Origin: JAURVT01 sp049059935 | GTDB lineage: Bacteria; Actinomycetota; Actinomycetes; Propionibacteriales; Nocardioidaceae | Assembly (NCBI RefSeq): GCF_049059935.1 | Contig: NZ_JBMGQR010000026.1 | Coordinates: 1-49,655, forward strand | Direction: 5' to 3' | DNA length: 49,655 bases | Part shown: positions 36,009 to 44,904 of the stretch, piece after piece | How positions within the stretch are numbered: position 1 is the stretch's first letter | Layout: every line of letters starts with the position of its first letter | Program-made: the position numbers and the translations under genes | Notes under the pieces: generated by a model | The model's input: the letters and a program-made list of their open reading frames with translations, nothing else | Told to the model about the DNA's origin: nothing | Databases searched by the model: none

Positions 36009-37307
36009 GTGGGACACGCACGCGGCTTGCCCGACCGTCGGCAACGCGACTCCAAGACCGGACTGCTCACCGTCGAGGCGTTGGAGTCCCGGCTGTCCGA
36101 GACGGTGGCCCTGCACGACGTCGCAGCACTGTGGATCGACCTCGACGGGTTCGCCGAGATCAACGGCCGCTACGGACGCCGGGCCGGGGACGGCGCGCTC
36201 GTCGAGGTGGCCGAGAGGCTCCGTCACGCCGCCCGCCGCGGCGACCTGGTCGGACGGACGGCCGGCGACGAGTTCGTGGTGGCGCTGGTCGACGCGCCTG
36301 CGCGTCCCGAGCTCGAGCGCGCGGTGTCGCGGTTGCGTGACTCGATCCGGGCGCCGATGCTCGTCGGCGGGCAGCAGGTCCAGCTGACGGCGACGGTCGG
36401 CGTCGCCACCTCGACCGCGGGCGCCATGAGCATCGAGGACCTCCTGCAGCAGGCCGACGCCGCCAAGTCCGCGGCGAAGCTCGAGGGGTTCGACCGGCAC
36501 GCCTTCTTCGACCCCGACGTCGAGGAGGCCGCGGTGGTGCGCGGACGCGGACGCCAGCGACTCGCGGTCGCGCTGCGCGACCGCGCCTTCCGCCTGGACT
36601 ACCAGCCGATCGTCGACGTGGCGACGGGCGGGACGGCCGTGGTGGAGGCGCTGCTGCGGGGGCAGCGCGACGGCGAGGACGTCGTCGCCGAGGACTTCAT
36701 CGCGATCGCCGAGGACACCGGGCAGGTCCGTGCCCTCGGACAGCTGGCCATGGAGCTGGTCACCCACGACATGCTGCGCCTCGACCAGAGCGTGACCACC
36801 GCGGGCATGCGGGTGGCGCTGAACCTGTCGCCGAGCGAGCTGGGCGAGCGCGACTTCGTCGACCGGCTGCTCGCGTGGGAGGTGCCGGGCGGCTACGAGC
36901 GACTCGTCGTCGAGGTCACCGAGTCGGTGTCGCTCGAGAAGGGCAGCCGCGGGTACGACACGCTGCTGCTCCTGCGGCGGCTGGGGGCCACCGTGAGCAT
37001 CGACGACTTCGGCACCGGGTACTCGAGCCTGGGCATCCTCGACAGCCTGCAGCCGGCCCTGATCAAGATCGACCGCTCGCTCCTCGTGCGCGGACGCGCC
37101 GGTCACCGGTCCCGCGACCTGCTCGCCGCCACCGTCCAGATGATCCACGCGCTCGGCGCCCGAGCGGTCCTCGAGGGCGTCGAGACGCCCGGTGACGAGC
37201 AGCTGGCCACCGAGCTGGGAGTCGACCTCCTGCAGGGGTACGGGGTGGCCGAGCCCATGCCGGTCGACGACCTCGCCGCCTGGGTCGTGCAGCACCCGTC
37301 GGAATAG
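36009..37307 (+). CDS. GGDEF-EAL bifunctional c-di-GMP protein
   Basis: A 432-residue cytoplasmic protein with two c-di-GMP domains and no visible sensor domain. The N-terminal GGDEF domain carries AGDEF (about residues 85-89, GRTAGDEFVVAL), a one-residue deviation that some active cyclases tolerate. The C-terminal EAL phosphodiesterase domain looks complete: EALLR, NLSPSEL, VEVTES, DDFGTGYSS, IKIDRS and EGVET. It probably breaks down c-di-GMP, perhaps with the GGDEF domain as GTP sensor or weak cyclase. The GTG has a strong AGGAGGT ribosome-binding site (35996-36002). It is the last protein gene before ssrA; a second c-di-GMP gene lies about 2.5 kb on. Confidence 0.92.
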   Translation: MGHARGLPDRRQRDSKTGLLTVEALESRLSETVALHDVAALWIDLDGFAEINGRYGRRAGDGALVEVAERLRHAARRGDLVGRTAGDEFVVALVDAPARPELERAVSRLRDSIRAPMLVGGQQVQLTATVGVATSTAGAMSIEDLLQQADAAKSAAKLEGFDRHAFFDPDVEEAAVVRGRGRQRLAVALRDRAFRLDYQPIVDVATGGTAVVEALLRGQRDGEDVVAEDFIAIAEDTGQVRALGQLAMELVTHDMLRLDQSVTTAGMRVALNLSPSELGERDFVDRLLAWEVPGGYERLVVEVTESVSLEKGSRGYDTLLLLRRLGATVSIDDFGTGYSSLGILDSLQPALIKIDRSLLVRGRAGHRSRDLLAATVQMIHALGARAVLEGVETPGDEQLATELGVDLLQGYGVAEPMPVDDLAAWVVQHPSE

Positions 37308-37379
37308 GGCGTGCGCCGAGACGGTTGTGACGGGTACGCTGCGAGAGCAGTGCACAACGCAGTGTCGAACAACTACAGA

Positions 37380-37749
37380 GGGGCTGATCGGTTTCGACTT
37401 CGGTCGTGGCGGTCAGGAGAAGCGGGTCGAGAAGCCAAGGTCATCTCGTAAACGTTCCTTGGAAACCAACAAGTGCCGATAACAGTCGCACTTCGTTCGC
37501 CCTCGCCGCCTGAGCGGCCGGTGAACCGTCAGACCGGATGTGTCTCCGTTCCGGAGCCTGGCGTCATCTAGGAGACTTGCTGCTCACGTCCGGTCGCGGG
37601 GCGTGAGTGGGACATCAACAGCGACTGAGCCTGTCGGTGACGTGTCCGTCCGAGCACCGGGGCTGAGAACAGCGATCTGACGGACTGCACCCGGAGAAGA
37701 CCTGAACGGACGTCGAAGGACGCGGGTTCGATTCCCGCCAGCTCCACCA
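37380..37749 (+). ncRNA. ssrA: Transfer-messenger RNA
   Basis: A 370-nt tmRNA that rescues stalled ribosomes with SmpB. The 5' end GGGGCUG pairs with CAGCUCC before the encoded CCA 3' end (7 bp with one G-U), and a T-arm with GGGTTCGATTCCC is seen at about 37724-37738. The tag reading frame runs from GCC at 37475 to TGA at 37511-37513 and encodes ADNSRTSFALAA, ending with the ALAA proteolysis signal typical of tmRNA tags. The mature 5' end is inferred from the acceptor stem; a precursor beginning near 37345 is possible, given TACGCT at about 37335. Confidence 0.96.
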
Positions 37750-37768
37750 GTCCACCCCCTGTGCACCC

Positions 37769-37795
37769 GACGCGTCGCCCCACCGGCGGCGCGTC
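37769..37795 (+). terminator. Hairpin terminator after tmRNA
   Basis: GACGCGTCGCC (37769-37779) pairs with GGCGGCGCGTC (37785-37795), giving an 11-bp stem with one U-G pair and a CCACC loop, 20 bases after the tmRNA end. No T-run follows, as is common in actinobacteria. Confidence 0.7.
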
Positions 37796-37865
37796 TCGTG
37801 CGTTCACAGGCACCTCCCAGCGCGGACCGGTGGGGGTCACAGGTCGGGGCCCGAGGGTATGACCC

Positions 37866-39755
37866 ATGTCTGCCACCACCCTGCAACGGCCGCCCGCCGC
37901 ACCCCCTGCCCCGGCCGCCGCGCCGCCCGCAAACCAGCCGCGCTGGGCACGCCCCCTGTTCTGGACGCTGATCGCCGCGACGACGGCGCTGTACGTCATC
38001 GGGCTGTCGCAGTCCGGCACGGCCAACGACTTCTACGCCGCGGCGGTGAAGTCGGGCACCGAGTCGTGGAAGGCGTGGCTGTTCGGGTCGCTGGACTCCT
38101 CCAACGCGATCACCGTCGACAAGCCGCCCGCGTCGCTGTGGGTGATGGTGCTGTCGGCACGGATCCTCGGCTTCTCGTCGTTCTCCATGCTGCTGCCGCA
38201 GGCGCTGATGGGCGTCGGCACGGTGGCACTGGTGCACGGCGCGGTCAAGCGCTGGTCCGGGCCCGCGGCCGGGCTGCTCGCGGGGCTGGCCGTCGCGCTG
38301 ACGCCCGTCGCCGCGCTGATGTTCCGCTTCAACAACCCCGACGCCGCCCTGGTGCTGCTGATGACGGCTGCCGCCTACTGCGTGGTGCGGGCGATCGACT
38401 CCACCTCGTCGGCCGGACGCTCGCGGGCTCTGCGCTGGATGCTGCTGGCCGGCACCGCGATCGGCTTCGCGTTCCTGACCAAGATGGCCCAGGGCCTGCT
38501 GGTGCTGCCGGCGTTCGGGCTCGTCTACCTGCTGGCCGCGAGCACGAGCGTCCGCGCGCGCATCGGCCACCTGCTGGCCGCGACCGCCGCGATGGTCGTC
38601 TCGGCCGGCTGGTTCATCGCGCTCGTCGAGCTGTGGCCGGCGGCGTCGCGCCCCTACATCGGCGGCTCGACGAACAACTCCCTGTGGGAGCTCGCGGTGG
38701 GCTACAACGGCCTGGGCCGCATCCTCGGCGGGAGCGGCAACGGCGGCGGCGGGGGAGGCGGCGGGCAGAACTCGATGTTCGGCGGCTCCACCGGCATCAC
38801 CCGCATGTTCGGCACCGCGTTCGGCGCGCAGGTCTCCTGGCTGGTCCCGGCCGCGCTGGTCGCGCTGGTGGCCGGACTGCTCCTGACGCGCCGCGCCACC
38901 CGCACCGACCGGACCCGTGCGGCCCTGGTGCTGTGGGGCTCGTGGCTCCTGGTCACCATGGCCGTCTTCTCGTTCATGTCGGGCACGATCCACCCGTACT
39001 ACGCGGTGGCCCTCGTCCCCGCGATCGGCGCCCTCGTCGGCATCGGCGGCAGCTTCCTGTGGGCCCACCGCGACGACCACGTCGCGCGCGGAGCTCTGGC
39101 TCTGATGATCTTCGCCTCGTCGGTCTGGGGCTTCCACCTGATGACACGCGACGCGAGCGGCTGGATGACCTGGCTCGCCTGGACCATGCTCGTCGGCGGC
39201 TGGGCCTCGGCGATCGTGCTCGCCTTCTCGACCGACCGGCTCAAGAAGGTCGCCGTCGTCGCGGTGGTGGTCGGCGCGCTGTTCTCGGTGGCCGGCACCA
39301 CCGCCTTCACCGCGGCCACCGTCACGTCGGGACACACCGGCTCGACGCCGACGGCGGGTCCCGCGTCGGCCGGCCAGGGCGGCATGGGCGGGGGCATGGG
39401 CGGCGACCAGTCGTCCAGCACCGAGCTGACCACCCTGCTGGAGGGCACGACGAGCCGCTGGGCGGCGGCCACCGTCGGCTCGCAGTCGGCGGCCGGCTAC
39501 ATCCTGAGCACCGACGTCGCCGTGATGGCCATCGGCGGGTTCAGCGGGAGCGACGACTCGCCGACGCTCGCGCAGTTCAAGCAGTACGTGGCCGACGGCG
39601 ACGTCGCCTACTTCGTCTCCGGCGGGCAGGGAGGTCGCGGCGGCGGTCCCGGGGGCGGCGGCAGCTCGTCCGGCAGCGAGATCACCGCGTGGGTCGAGGC
39701 CACCTTCACCGCGACCACGGTCGGAGGGACCACGGTCTACGACCTCTCGTCCTGA
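37866..39755 (+). CDS. GT39-family membrane glycosyltransferase (ArnT/PMT-like)
   Basis: A 629-residue polytopic membrane enzyme with about 11-12 hydrophobic segments. It has the GT-C fold markers: an acidic first loop (GTANDFYAAAVKSGTESWKAWLFG), VDKPPASLWVMVLSARILGFSSFSMLLPQ and MFRFNNPDAALVLLMTAAAY. It should transfer a sugar from a lipid-linked donor to a wall component or exported protein. Two Gly-rich low-complexity stretches, one after VGYNGLGRILGG and one near the C-terminus (GGQGGRGGGPGGGG), are unusual but common in this actinobacterial subfamily. It follows tmRNA and its terminator. The start is the ATG at 37866; the ribosome-binding site is weak. Confidence 0.88.
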   Translation: MSATTLQRPPAAPPAPAAAPPANQPRWARPLFWTLIAATTALYVIGLSQSGTANDFYAAAVKSGTESWKAWLFGSLDSSNAITVDKPPASLWVMVLSARILGFSSFSMLLPQALMGVGTVALVHGAVKRWSGPAAGLLAGLAVALTPVAALMFRFNNPDAALVLLMTAAAYCVVRAIDSTSSAGRSRALRWMLLAGTAIGFAFLTKMAQGLLVLPAFGLVYLLAASTSVRARIGHLLAATAAMVVSAGWFIALVELWPAASRPYIGGSTNNSLWELAVGYNGLGRILGGSGNGGGGGGGGQNSMFGGSTGITRMFGTAFGAQVSWLVPAALVALVAGLLLTRRATRTDRTRAALVLWGSWLLVTMAVFSFMSGTIHPYYAVALVPAIGALVGIGGSFLWAHRDDHVARGALALMIFASSVWGFHLMTRDASGWMTWLAWTMLVGGWASAIVLAFSTDRLKKVAVVAVVVGALFSVAGTTAFTAATVTSGHTGSTPTAGPASAGQGGMGGGMGGDQSSSTELTTLLEGTTSRWAAATVGSQSAAGYILSTDVAVMAIGGFSGSDDSPTLAQFKQYVADGDVAYFVSGGQGGRGGGPGGGGSSSGSEITAWVEATFTATTVGGTTVYDLSS

Positions 39756-39761
39756 GGGATG

Positions 39762-39833
39762 GACAGATGCCCCGTCGAGTCCGACGATTCCCCCAAACAA
39801 GGGACGTCGAGGCCCTCGACGGGGCATTCTGTC
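39762..39833 (+). promoter_or_regulatory. Long hairpin upstream of the TPR-GGDEF gene
   Basis: GACAGATGCCCCGTCGAG (39762-39779) pairs with the reverse complement of 39815-39833 over 18 of 19 positions with one bulged base. A 35-base loop contains a further CGACG/CGTCG pair. It starts six bases after the GT39 stop and could be its terminator or a 5' regulatory structure for the cyclase gene. Confidence 0.75.
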
Positions 39834-39847
39834 GTCAGGACTGACGA
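39832..39847 (+). repeat. Perfect dyad just before the cyclase ribosome-binding site
   Basis: TCGTCAG and CTGACGA are exact inverted copies around GA. The right arm ends where AGGAGGAAG, the ribosome-binding site of the downstream gene, begins. It could form a small hairpin or serve as an operator. Confidence 0.5.
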
Positions 39848-39862
39848 GGAGGAAGCAGCCCG

Positions 39863-41455
39863 ATGCCTGTTCGCGTGGGGGGTGCGCTGGGGCGCACGCT
39901 TGCCGGCGCGATGCAGCGCGCCCAGGGCGGCGACGCGCTCACCGTGGTCGGTGAGCTCAAGGGCGTCCTCAACGGGCTCGGCGGCGAGGTCTCGCACGAG
40001 CGCGCGGCCACCGAGTACGTCCTCGCTGTCGCGCACCTGATGGCCGGCAACCTCGAGCAGGCCCTCCGTGCCGCCGACGCGTGCGTCGGCATCGGCGAGA
40101 GCCTGCACGAGCGTGGCTGGGCGGCCAACGCCCTGAGCCTGCGGGCGGTGGCCCTCGAGCGGCTCGGACGGGCGGCGGAGTCCATCGACGACCTGGTGCG
40201 GTGCGAGTACGAGACCCGGAGGTCGACCGACCCGGGGCTCGTCGCCTGGGCCCACGCCGGTCTCGGCACCGCCTACGAGGAGCTGCGGCTGTTCGAGCTC
40301 GCGGCGCCGCACTACCAGCGGACCTCCGCGCTGCGGGCCGACCCGCTCGAGTTCCCCGACTCCCAGTTGATCGACGAGCTCAGCCTCGCGTCGGTGCACG
40401 CCATCTGGGCCCGTGAGATCGCGATGCTCGCGAGCACACGGACGAGCCACGAGCGCGACGTCGTCCGGCTGCGTCGCACCGCCGTCGAGCACGCCCGCCG
40501 GGCCATCGGGCTGCGGTCGCCGTCGTCCTTCCCGCACCTCGTGCTGCAGGCACGCTTGCTTCTGGCCGCCAACGACTGGGACGCCGAGCCCGCCGCGCGT
40601 CTCGCCGAGCTGCGCGAGCTGCGCCGCGAGTTCGGCGCGGCCGAGGACGACGCCAACACCGTCGAGTGCACGGCGACGCTGGCCGAGGTGCTGGCGGCGT
40701 CCGGGGACGTCGAGGCCGCCGCGGCCGAGGCCCGCCGCGCGGTGGACGTCCTCACCCCCGACGCCGACACCAGCCTCGACCGGTACGTGCGCTGGGTCGC
40801 GCTGACCGTCCAGGACGCCGAGGGGGACGGCTGGGCGTCGTCCGGCCTGGCGTTCGGCGCCACCGTCGCCCGCGGCTGGTGGGCCCAGCGCGAGAACCGG
40901 CTGGAGATGATGCGCGCCGCGATCGTCGGGTACGCCCGCTACCAGATGAGCGAGGGTGACCGCCGTGCCGCCCGGGAGGACCCGCTCACCGGCCTGGGCA
41001 ACCGTCGGGCGTTCGACGAGTGGCTCGCCTCGGACGAGGCGCACTCGGTGCCGAGCACGCTGCTGCTGTTCGACGTCGACCGGCTGAAGCGGGTCAACGA
41101 CACCTGGGGCCACGAGGCCGGCGACGACCTGCTCTCGGTGTTCGCCGGGCTCCTCGTGGAGAACACCCGCGAGGTCGACCTCACGCTGCGGCTCGGCGGC
41201 GACGAGTTCGTCATCGTGCTGCGCGACTCCGCCCGCGAGGACGGCACGCTCGTGGCCGACCGGATCTCGCTCGCGCTCGACGCGCTCACCCACGACCAGG
41301 ACCGCCCGCACCTGGCGCTCATGTCGGCCAGCCTGGGCATCGCCAGCACCCACGAGGGCCTGGACGTCGACCGCCTGCTCAGCACCGCCGACACGCGCAT
41401 GTACGAGGTCAAGCACCGCAGGAGGCGCCGCAGCGACGACCTGGCGGCGGGCTGA
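39863..41455 (+). CDS. Diguanylate cyclase with helical-repeat (TPR-like) N-terminus
   Basis: A 530-residue cytoplasmic protein. Residues 1-365 are helical repeats rich in Ala/Leu/Arg, resembling TPR motifs (LMAGNLEQALRAADACVGIGESL, ALERLGRAAESIDDLVRCE, ASGDVEAAAAEARRAVDVL). The C-terminal GGDEF domain starts DPLTGLGNRRAFDEWL (about residue 373) and has the canonical active site RLGGDEFVIVLRD (around residue 446), so it should make c-di-GMP from GTP. The TPR part is a likely protein-interaction or sensing region. There is no membrane segment. The ATG has an AGGAGG site about 10 bases upstream. A strong hairpin precedes the gene. Confidence 0.92.
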   Translation: MPVRVGGALGRTLAGAMQRAQGGDALTVVGELKGVLNGLGGEVSHERAATEYVLAVAHLMAGNLEQALRAADACVGIGESLHERGWAANALSLRAVALERLGRAAESIDDLVRCEYETRRSTDPGLVAWAHAGLGTAYEELRLFELAAPHYQRTSALRADPLEFPDSQLIDELSLASVHAIWAREIAMLASTRTSHERDVVRLRRTAVEHARRAIGLRSPSSFPHLVLQARLLLAANDWDAEPAARLAELRELRREFGAAEDDANTVECTATLAEVLAASGDVEAAAAEARRAVDVLTPDADTSLDRYVRWVALTVQDAEGDGWASSGLAFGATVARGWWAQRENRLEMMRAAIVGYARYQMSEGDRRAAREDPLTGLGNRRAFDEWLASDEAHSVPSTLLLFDVDRLKRVNDTWGHEAGDDLLSVFAGLLVENTREVDLTLRLGGDEFVIVLRDSAREDGTLVADRISLALDALTHDQDRPHLALMSASLGIASTHEGLDVDRLLSTADTRMYEVKHRRRRRSDDLAAG

Positions 41456-41459
41456 GCCC

Positions 41460-43442
41460 TCAGCCGCGGCGGCTCCGTAGGTAGTCGCTCACGACGTACT
41501 CGCCGAGCCGGTCCAGGCTGGGCGCGAACACCCGTCCTCCGTTGCGTCGGGCCACGGCGCCGACGAACCGGGCGAGTCCGGGGTCGTCCCCGAGCAGGAA
41601 GAAGTTCATCGTCGCGCCCATGCGGGTCATCGCGTCGACCTCGCCGAGCGTGGCGCGCAGCGTCTCCTGCGTGGTGGGCCAGGAGAAGAACGGGTTGCCG
41701 TCGGGCTCGAGGTGGGCCGTGGGCTCGCCGTCGGTGACGACGAGGACCACCGGCTCGGCCTCGGGGTGACGACGCAGGTGGCGGCCGGCGAGCTGCAGGG
41801 CGTGGTGCAGGTTCGTGCCCTGCTCGTACGACGGCTCGCGCGAGGCCAGCTCGGTGTCGGTGAGGCGGTGCGCCATCCGCGAGAACCCGATGATCTGCAG
41901 CGCGTCGGTGCGAAACCGGGTGCTGATCAGGTGAGACAGCGCCAGCGCCGTCTGCTTCATCGGTCCCCAGCGGTCCTCCTGGACCATCGAGAACGACAGG
42001 TCGACGCACAGGGCGACCGCCGCGACCGTGCGGTGCTCGGTCTCCTCGACGCTGAAGTCGTCGGGGTCGAGACGCAGCCGGCCGTCGAGGGGACGGCCGC
42101 TGCCCGCGGTGCGCAGGACGGCGTTGCGGACGGTGCCGACGGCGTCGAGCGGGCGCTCGTCGCCGAAGTTCCACGGCAGGCTCGCGCCGGTGCGGTCGTC
42201 CGCGGCGCCCGGCCGGTGCAGGCTGTGGTCGCCGCGCGACTGGGAGTCGAGGTCGTCGAACACGCGGCGCAGCGCCGACTCGCCGAGACGCCGCAGCGCC
42301 TTGGGCGTCAGGCTCAGCTCGCCACCGTCGCGGTGGAGGTATCCCTGTCGCTCCAGCTCGCGCTCGAGCTCGCGCAGGGCCCGCAGGTCCTGGACGGCCG
42401 CGGGGGTGAGCTGGCGCTCCAGGGCGTCGACGTCGACGTCGTCCAGCGACGCGCCGCCGTAGTCCTGGGACAGCTGCGCCTCCAGCTGCTCGAGGTCGGA
42501 CAGGTCCGCGACGGCGCCCACGGCGTCGCCGTACCCCATCGGCTCGCCGTCCGGGTCGCCCTGGCCGTCGACGCGACCACGTCCGCGCATCATGCCCGGA
42601 CGCAGGCCGTGCAGGTTGTCCTGCAGCTGGGAGAGCTGGGACTGCAGGTCGACGTCGTCGCCCATCGCGTCCTGCATCAGCTGCGAGAGCTCCTCGCGCT
42701 GCTCGGGGGTGAGCGAGCGCATCAGCCGGTCGGCCGCGGCCTGACGGCGGGCGAGGAGGTCGATCAGGTCGTCGGTGTCCTGGGGCTGCTCGGGGAAGAA
42801 CTCCCCGTGCTGCTCCATGAACCGCTCGAACTGCTCGGTGGTGTCCTGGCCCCGGGCGTGGGCCGCGAGCAGCTGGTTGAGGTCGGCGAGCATGTCGCGC
42901 ACGGCCTGCATGGCCTCGGGGTCGCCGCCCTCGAGGGCCTGCTTCATGCCGGCGAACTGGGCGTCGAGCACCTCGCGCTTGAGCAGGTCCTTGATCGAGT
43001 CGAAGATCTGCCTGGCCTCGTCGGAGGCCCACTGGTAGTCGGCGAGCTCACGGACGGCGCTCGCGGTGTCGGGCGGGAGCTCGGCGAGCTCCATCTCGGC
43101 CATCCGGGCGGCGTCGTCGTCGGCGCGGCTCGCGAGCTCGTCGGTCTCGGCGGCGAGCGCCTGGTCGAGCGCGGCGCGGACGGTGTCGAGCGTGCCGCCG
43201 AGGTTGCCGCGGCGCTCGAGCATCTCGCGCCGCTCGCGCAGGCGGCGACGCATCTCCTGCAGCCCGTCGCGTCCGGACGCGCCGCGGTCGAGCAGCCGGT
43301 CGATCGCGCTGCGCAGGTCGGACCCGGCGAGCACGTCCTTGCCGATCTGGTCGACGGCGTCGCGCACGTCGAACGGCGGCTTGAGCGGGTCGGGCCCGCC
43401 GCGCCACGACCCGTAGCGGTGGCCCCGCCCCCGGTACGGCAT
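41460..43442 (-). CDS. VWA-domain protein partner of the AAA+ ATPase (ViaA/CoxE-like)
   Basis: A 660-residue protein. A long helical, Gln/Glu/Asp-rich region (residues 30-400) precedes a C-terminal VWA domain with an intact metal-ion-dependent adhesion site: DLSFS at about residue 480 (LCVDLSFSMVQED), a conserved Thr region and VVTDGEPTAH. It is therefore able to bind a ligand through a divalent ion. Its ATG overlaps the stop of the upstream AAA+ gene by one base (TGATG), so the pair is translationally coupled. MoxR-type AAA+/VWA pairs act as chaperones that load metals or remodel enzyme complexes. No client gene is adjacent. Confidence 0.9.
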   Translation of the reverse strand: MPYRGRGHRYGSWRGGPDPLKPPFDVRDAVDQIGKDVLAGSDLRSAIDRLLDRGASGRDGLQEMRRRLRERREMLERRGNLGGTLDTVRAALDQALAAETDELASRADDDAARMAEMELAELPPDTASAVRELADYQWASDEARQIFDSIKDLLKREVLDAQFAGMKQALEGGDPEAMQAVRDMLADLNQLLAAHARGQDTTEQFERFMEQHGEFFPEQPQDTDDLIDLLARRQAAADRLMRSLTPEQREELSQLMQDAMGDDVDLQSQLSQLQDNLHGLRPGMMRGRGRVDGQGDPDGEPMGYGDAVGAVADLSDLEQLEAQLSQDYGGASLDDVDVDALERQLTPAAVQDLRALRELERELERQGYLHRDGGELSLTPKALRRLGESALRRVFDDLDSQSRGDHSLHRPGAADDRTGASLPWNFGDERPLDAVGTVRNAVLRTAGSGRPLDGRLRLDPDDFSVEETEHRTVAAVALCVDLSFSMVQEDRWGPMKQTALALSHLISTRFRTDALQIIGFSRMAHRLTDTELASREPSYEQGTNLHHALQLAGRHLRRHPEAEPVVLVVTDGEPTAHLEPDGNPFFSWPTTQETLRATLGEVDAMTRMGATMNFFLLGDDPGLARFVGAVARRNGGRVFAPSLDRLGEYVVSDYLRSRRG

Positions 43443-44857
43443 CAGGCCCCGTAGACCGTGCGCCCGTCGACCTCGTCCTTGGCGAGGCGCCGCGTCAGGT
43501 GCAGCCCCTCCAGGACGAACTCGACCGCGGCCGCGGCCTGGCCGGGGGAGACGGTGTCCTCCTCGACGCCGAGACGGTCCAGGACCGTCGCGAGGCCGGA
43601 GACGGCGCCCATCTGCTCCAGGAGCGACGAGCCGGGCACCAACGGGCCGGTCTCGATGATCTCGCCGTCGGCGAAGCGCTCGGTGAAGGCGGTGAGGTCG
43701 AGGCCGCCGAGGCGCTGCCGGAACGTGTCGACGGTGGCGACGCGCAGCAGGTGCCACAGCACCTCGTCCTCGCGTCCCTCCTCGCCCATCTCGAACTCGA
43801 CCTTGCCGCGCAGCGCCGGCACCACGTCGGGCAGGTCGGAGACGCGGGTGACCGGCGGCTCCTCGCCCGACAGCGCGGAGCGACGCAGGGCCGCGGCGGA
43901 CGCCTCCTCGGCGGCCGCGATCGCAAACCGGGCCGAGACGCCCGAGCGCTGGTCGACGGCGCTGGAGCCGCGCAGCTCGTAGACGAACCGGGCGAGCACC
44001 TCGAGCACGTGCCGCGGCACCTCGGCGACGACCTCGGCCTCCTGCGCGATCAGCGCCACCTCGTCCTGCACGTCGTCGAGGTAGTGGGTGCGGATCTCGG
44101 CCCCGAACCGGTCCTTGAGCGGGGTGATGATGCGGCCGCGGTTGGTGTAGTCCTCGGGGTTGGCCGACGCGACGACGATGACGTCGAGCGGCAGCCGCAG
44201 CGCGTACCCGCGCACCTGCAGGTCGCGCTCCTCGAGGATGTTGAACAGGCCGACCTGGATGCGCTCGGCGAGGTCGGGCAGCTCGTTGAGGCCGAAGATG
44301 CCGCGGTTGGTGCGGGGGAGCAGGCCGTAGTGGATGGTCTCGGGGTCGCCCAGCGTGCGGCCCTCGGCGATGCGCACGGGGTCGACGTCGCCGATCAGGT
44401 CGCCGACGCTGGTGTCGGGCGTCGCGAGCTTCTCGCCGTAGCGGTCCTCGCGGTGCAGCCAGGTGACGGGCAGGTCGTCGCCGAGCTCGGCGATGCGACG
44501 ACGGGTGGCGTCGGTGAGCGGGGCGAGCGGGTGCTCGCGCAGCTCCGAGCCCTCGACGACGGGCGTCCACTCGTCGAGCAGGCCGACGATGCTGCGCATG
44601 AGGCGGGTCTTGCCCTGGCCGCGCTCGCCCAGCAGGACGACGTCGTGGCCGGCGAGCAGGGCGCGCTCCATGGCGGGGACGACCGAGTCCTCGAACCCGA
44701 CCATGCCGGGGAACGTGGGCTCGCCGGCGCGGAGCCGGGCGACGAGGTTGGCGCGCACCTCGGCCTTGACCGAGCGGGGCTCGGCGCCGCTCGCACGGAG
44801 CTCGCCGAGGGTGCTGATGGAGGGGGCGGGGGAGGTGGGGATGTCGGTTCCGACCAT
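43442..44857 (-). CDS. MoxR/ChlI-like AAA+ ATPase
   Basis: A 471-residue AAA+ ATPase. Walker A is GERGQGKT (77-84), then the Walker B-like GIFGLNELPDLAERIQVGLFNILEERDLQVRG, sensor-1 VASANPEDYTNRGRIITPLKDRFGAEIRTHY and Arg-finger region. This is the ChlI/MoxR clade. A C-terminal alpha lid follows (LRRSALSGEEPPVTRVSDLPDVVPALRGKVE). It is translated together with the downstream VWA gene. The ATG has a TACGGT -10 element seven bases upstream and no ribosome-binding site. It is divergent from nrtR. Function of the pair is unknown beyond chaperone-like remodelling. Confidence 0.92.
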   Translation of the reverse strand: MVGTDIPTSPAPSISTLGELRASGAEPRSVKAEVRANLVARLRAGEPTFPGMVGFEDSVVPAMERALLAGHDVVLLGERGQGKTRLMRSIVGLLDEWTPVVEGSELREHPLAPLTDATRRRIAELGDDLPVTWLHREDRYGEKLATPDTSVGDLIGDVDPVRIAEGRTLGDPETIHYGLLPRTNRGIFGLNELPDLAERIQVGLFNILEERDLQVRGYALRLPLDVIVVASANPEDYTNRGRIITPLKDRFGAEIRTHYLDDVQDEVALIAQEAEVVAEVPRHVLEVLARFVYELRGSSAVDQRSGVSARFAIAAAEEASAAALRRSALSGEEPPVTRVSDLPDVVPALRGKVEFEMGEEGREDEVLWHLLRVATVDTFRQRLGGLDLTAFTERFADGEIIETGPLVPGSSLLEQMGAVSGLATVLDRLGVEEDTVSPGQAAAAVEFVLEGLHLTRRLAKDEVDGRTVYGA

Positions 44858-44864
44858 GGCCTCG

Positions 44865-44870
44865 ACCGTA
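44865..44870 (-). promoter_or_regulatory. -10 element, probable leaderless start of the AAA+ gene
   Basis: On the minus strand TACGGT ends seven bases before the ATG at 44857. Confidence 0.5.
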
Positions 44871-44874
44871 CGCC

Positions 44875-44904
44875 TTGCCGTGTAAAGGTTCCGATGACTA
44901 TTAT
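44875..44904 (+). promoter_or_regulatory. Promoter of the nrtR-nadABC operon
   Basis: TTGCCG (44875-44880) and TATTAT (44899-44904) are spaced by 18 bases, the most A/T-rich promoter in the window. The expected transcript start is about 44911, giving a leader with GGAGG before the GTG at 44952. The -10 lies inside the nested dyad. Confidence 0.65.

Noticed and set aside
39762..39833. GEMM c-di-GMP riboswitch before the diguanylate cyclase
   Set aside because: The conserved GEMM core (CACGCACAGGGCAAACC-like) is absent; only a simple long stem with an inner pair is seen.
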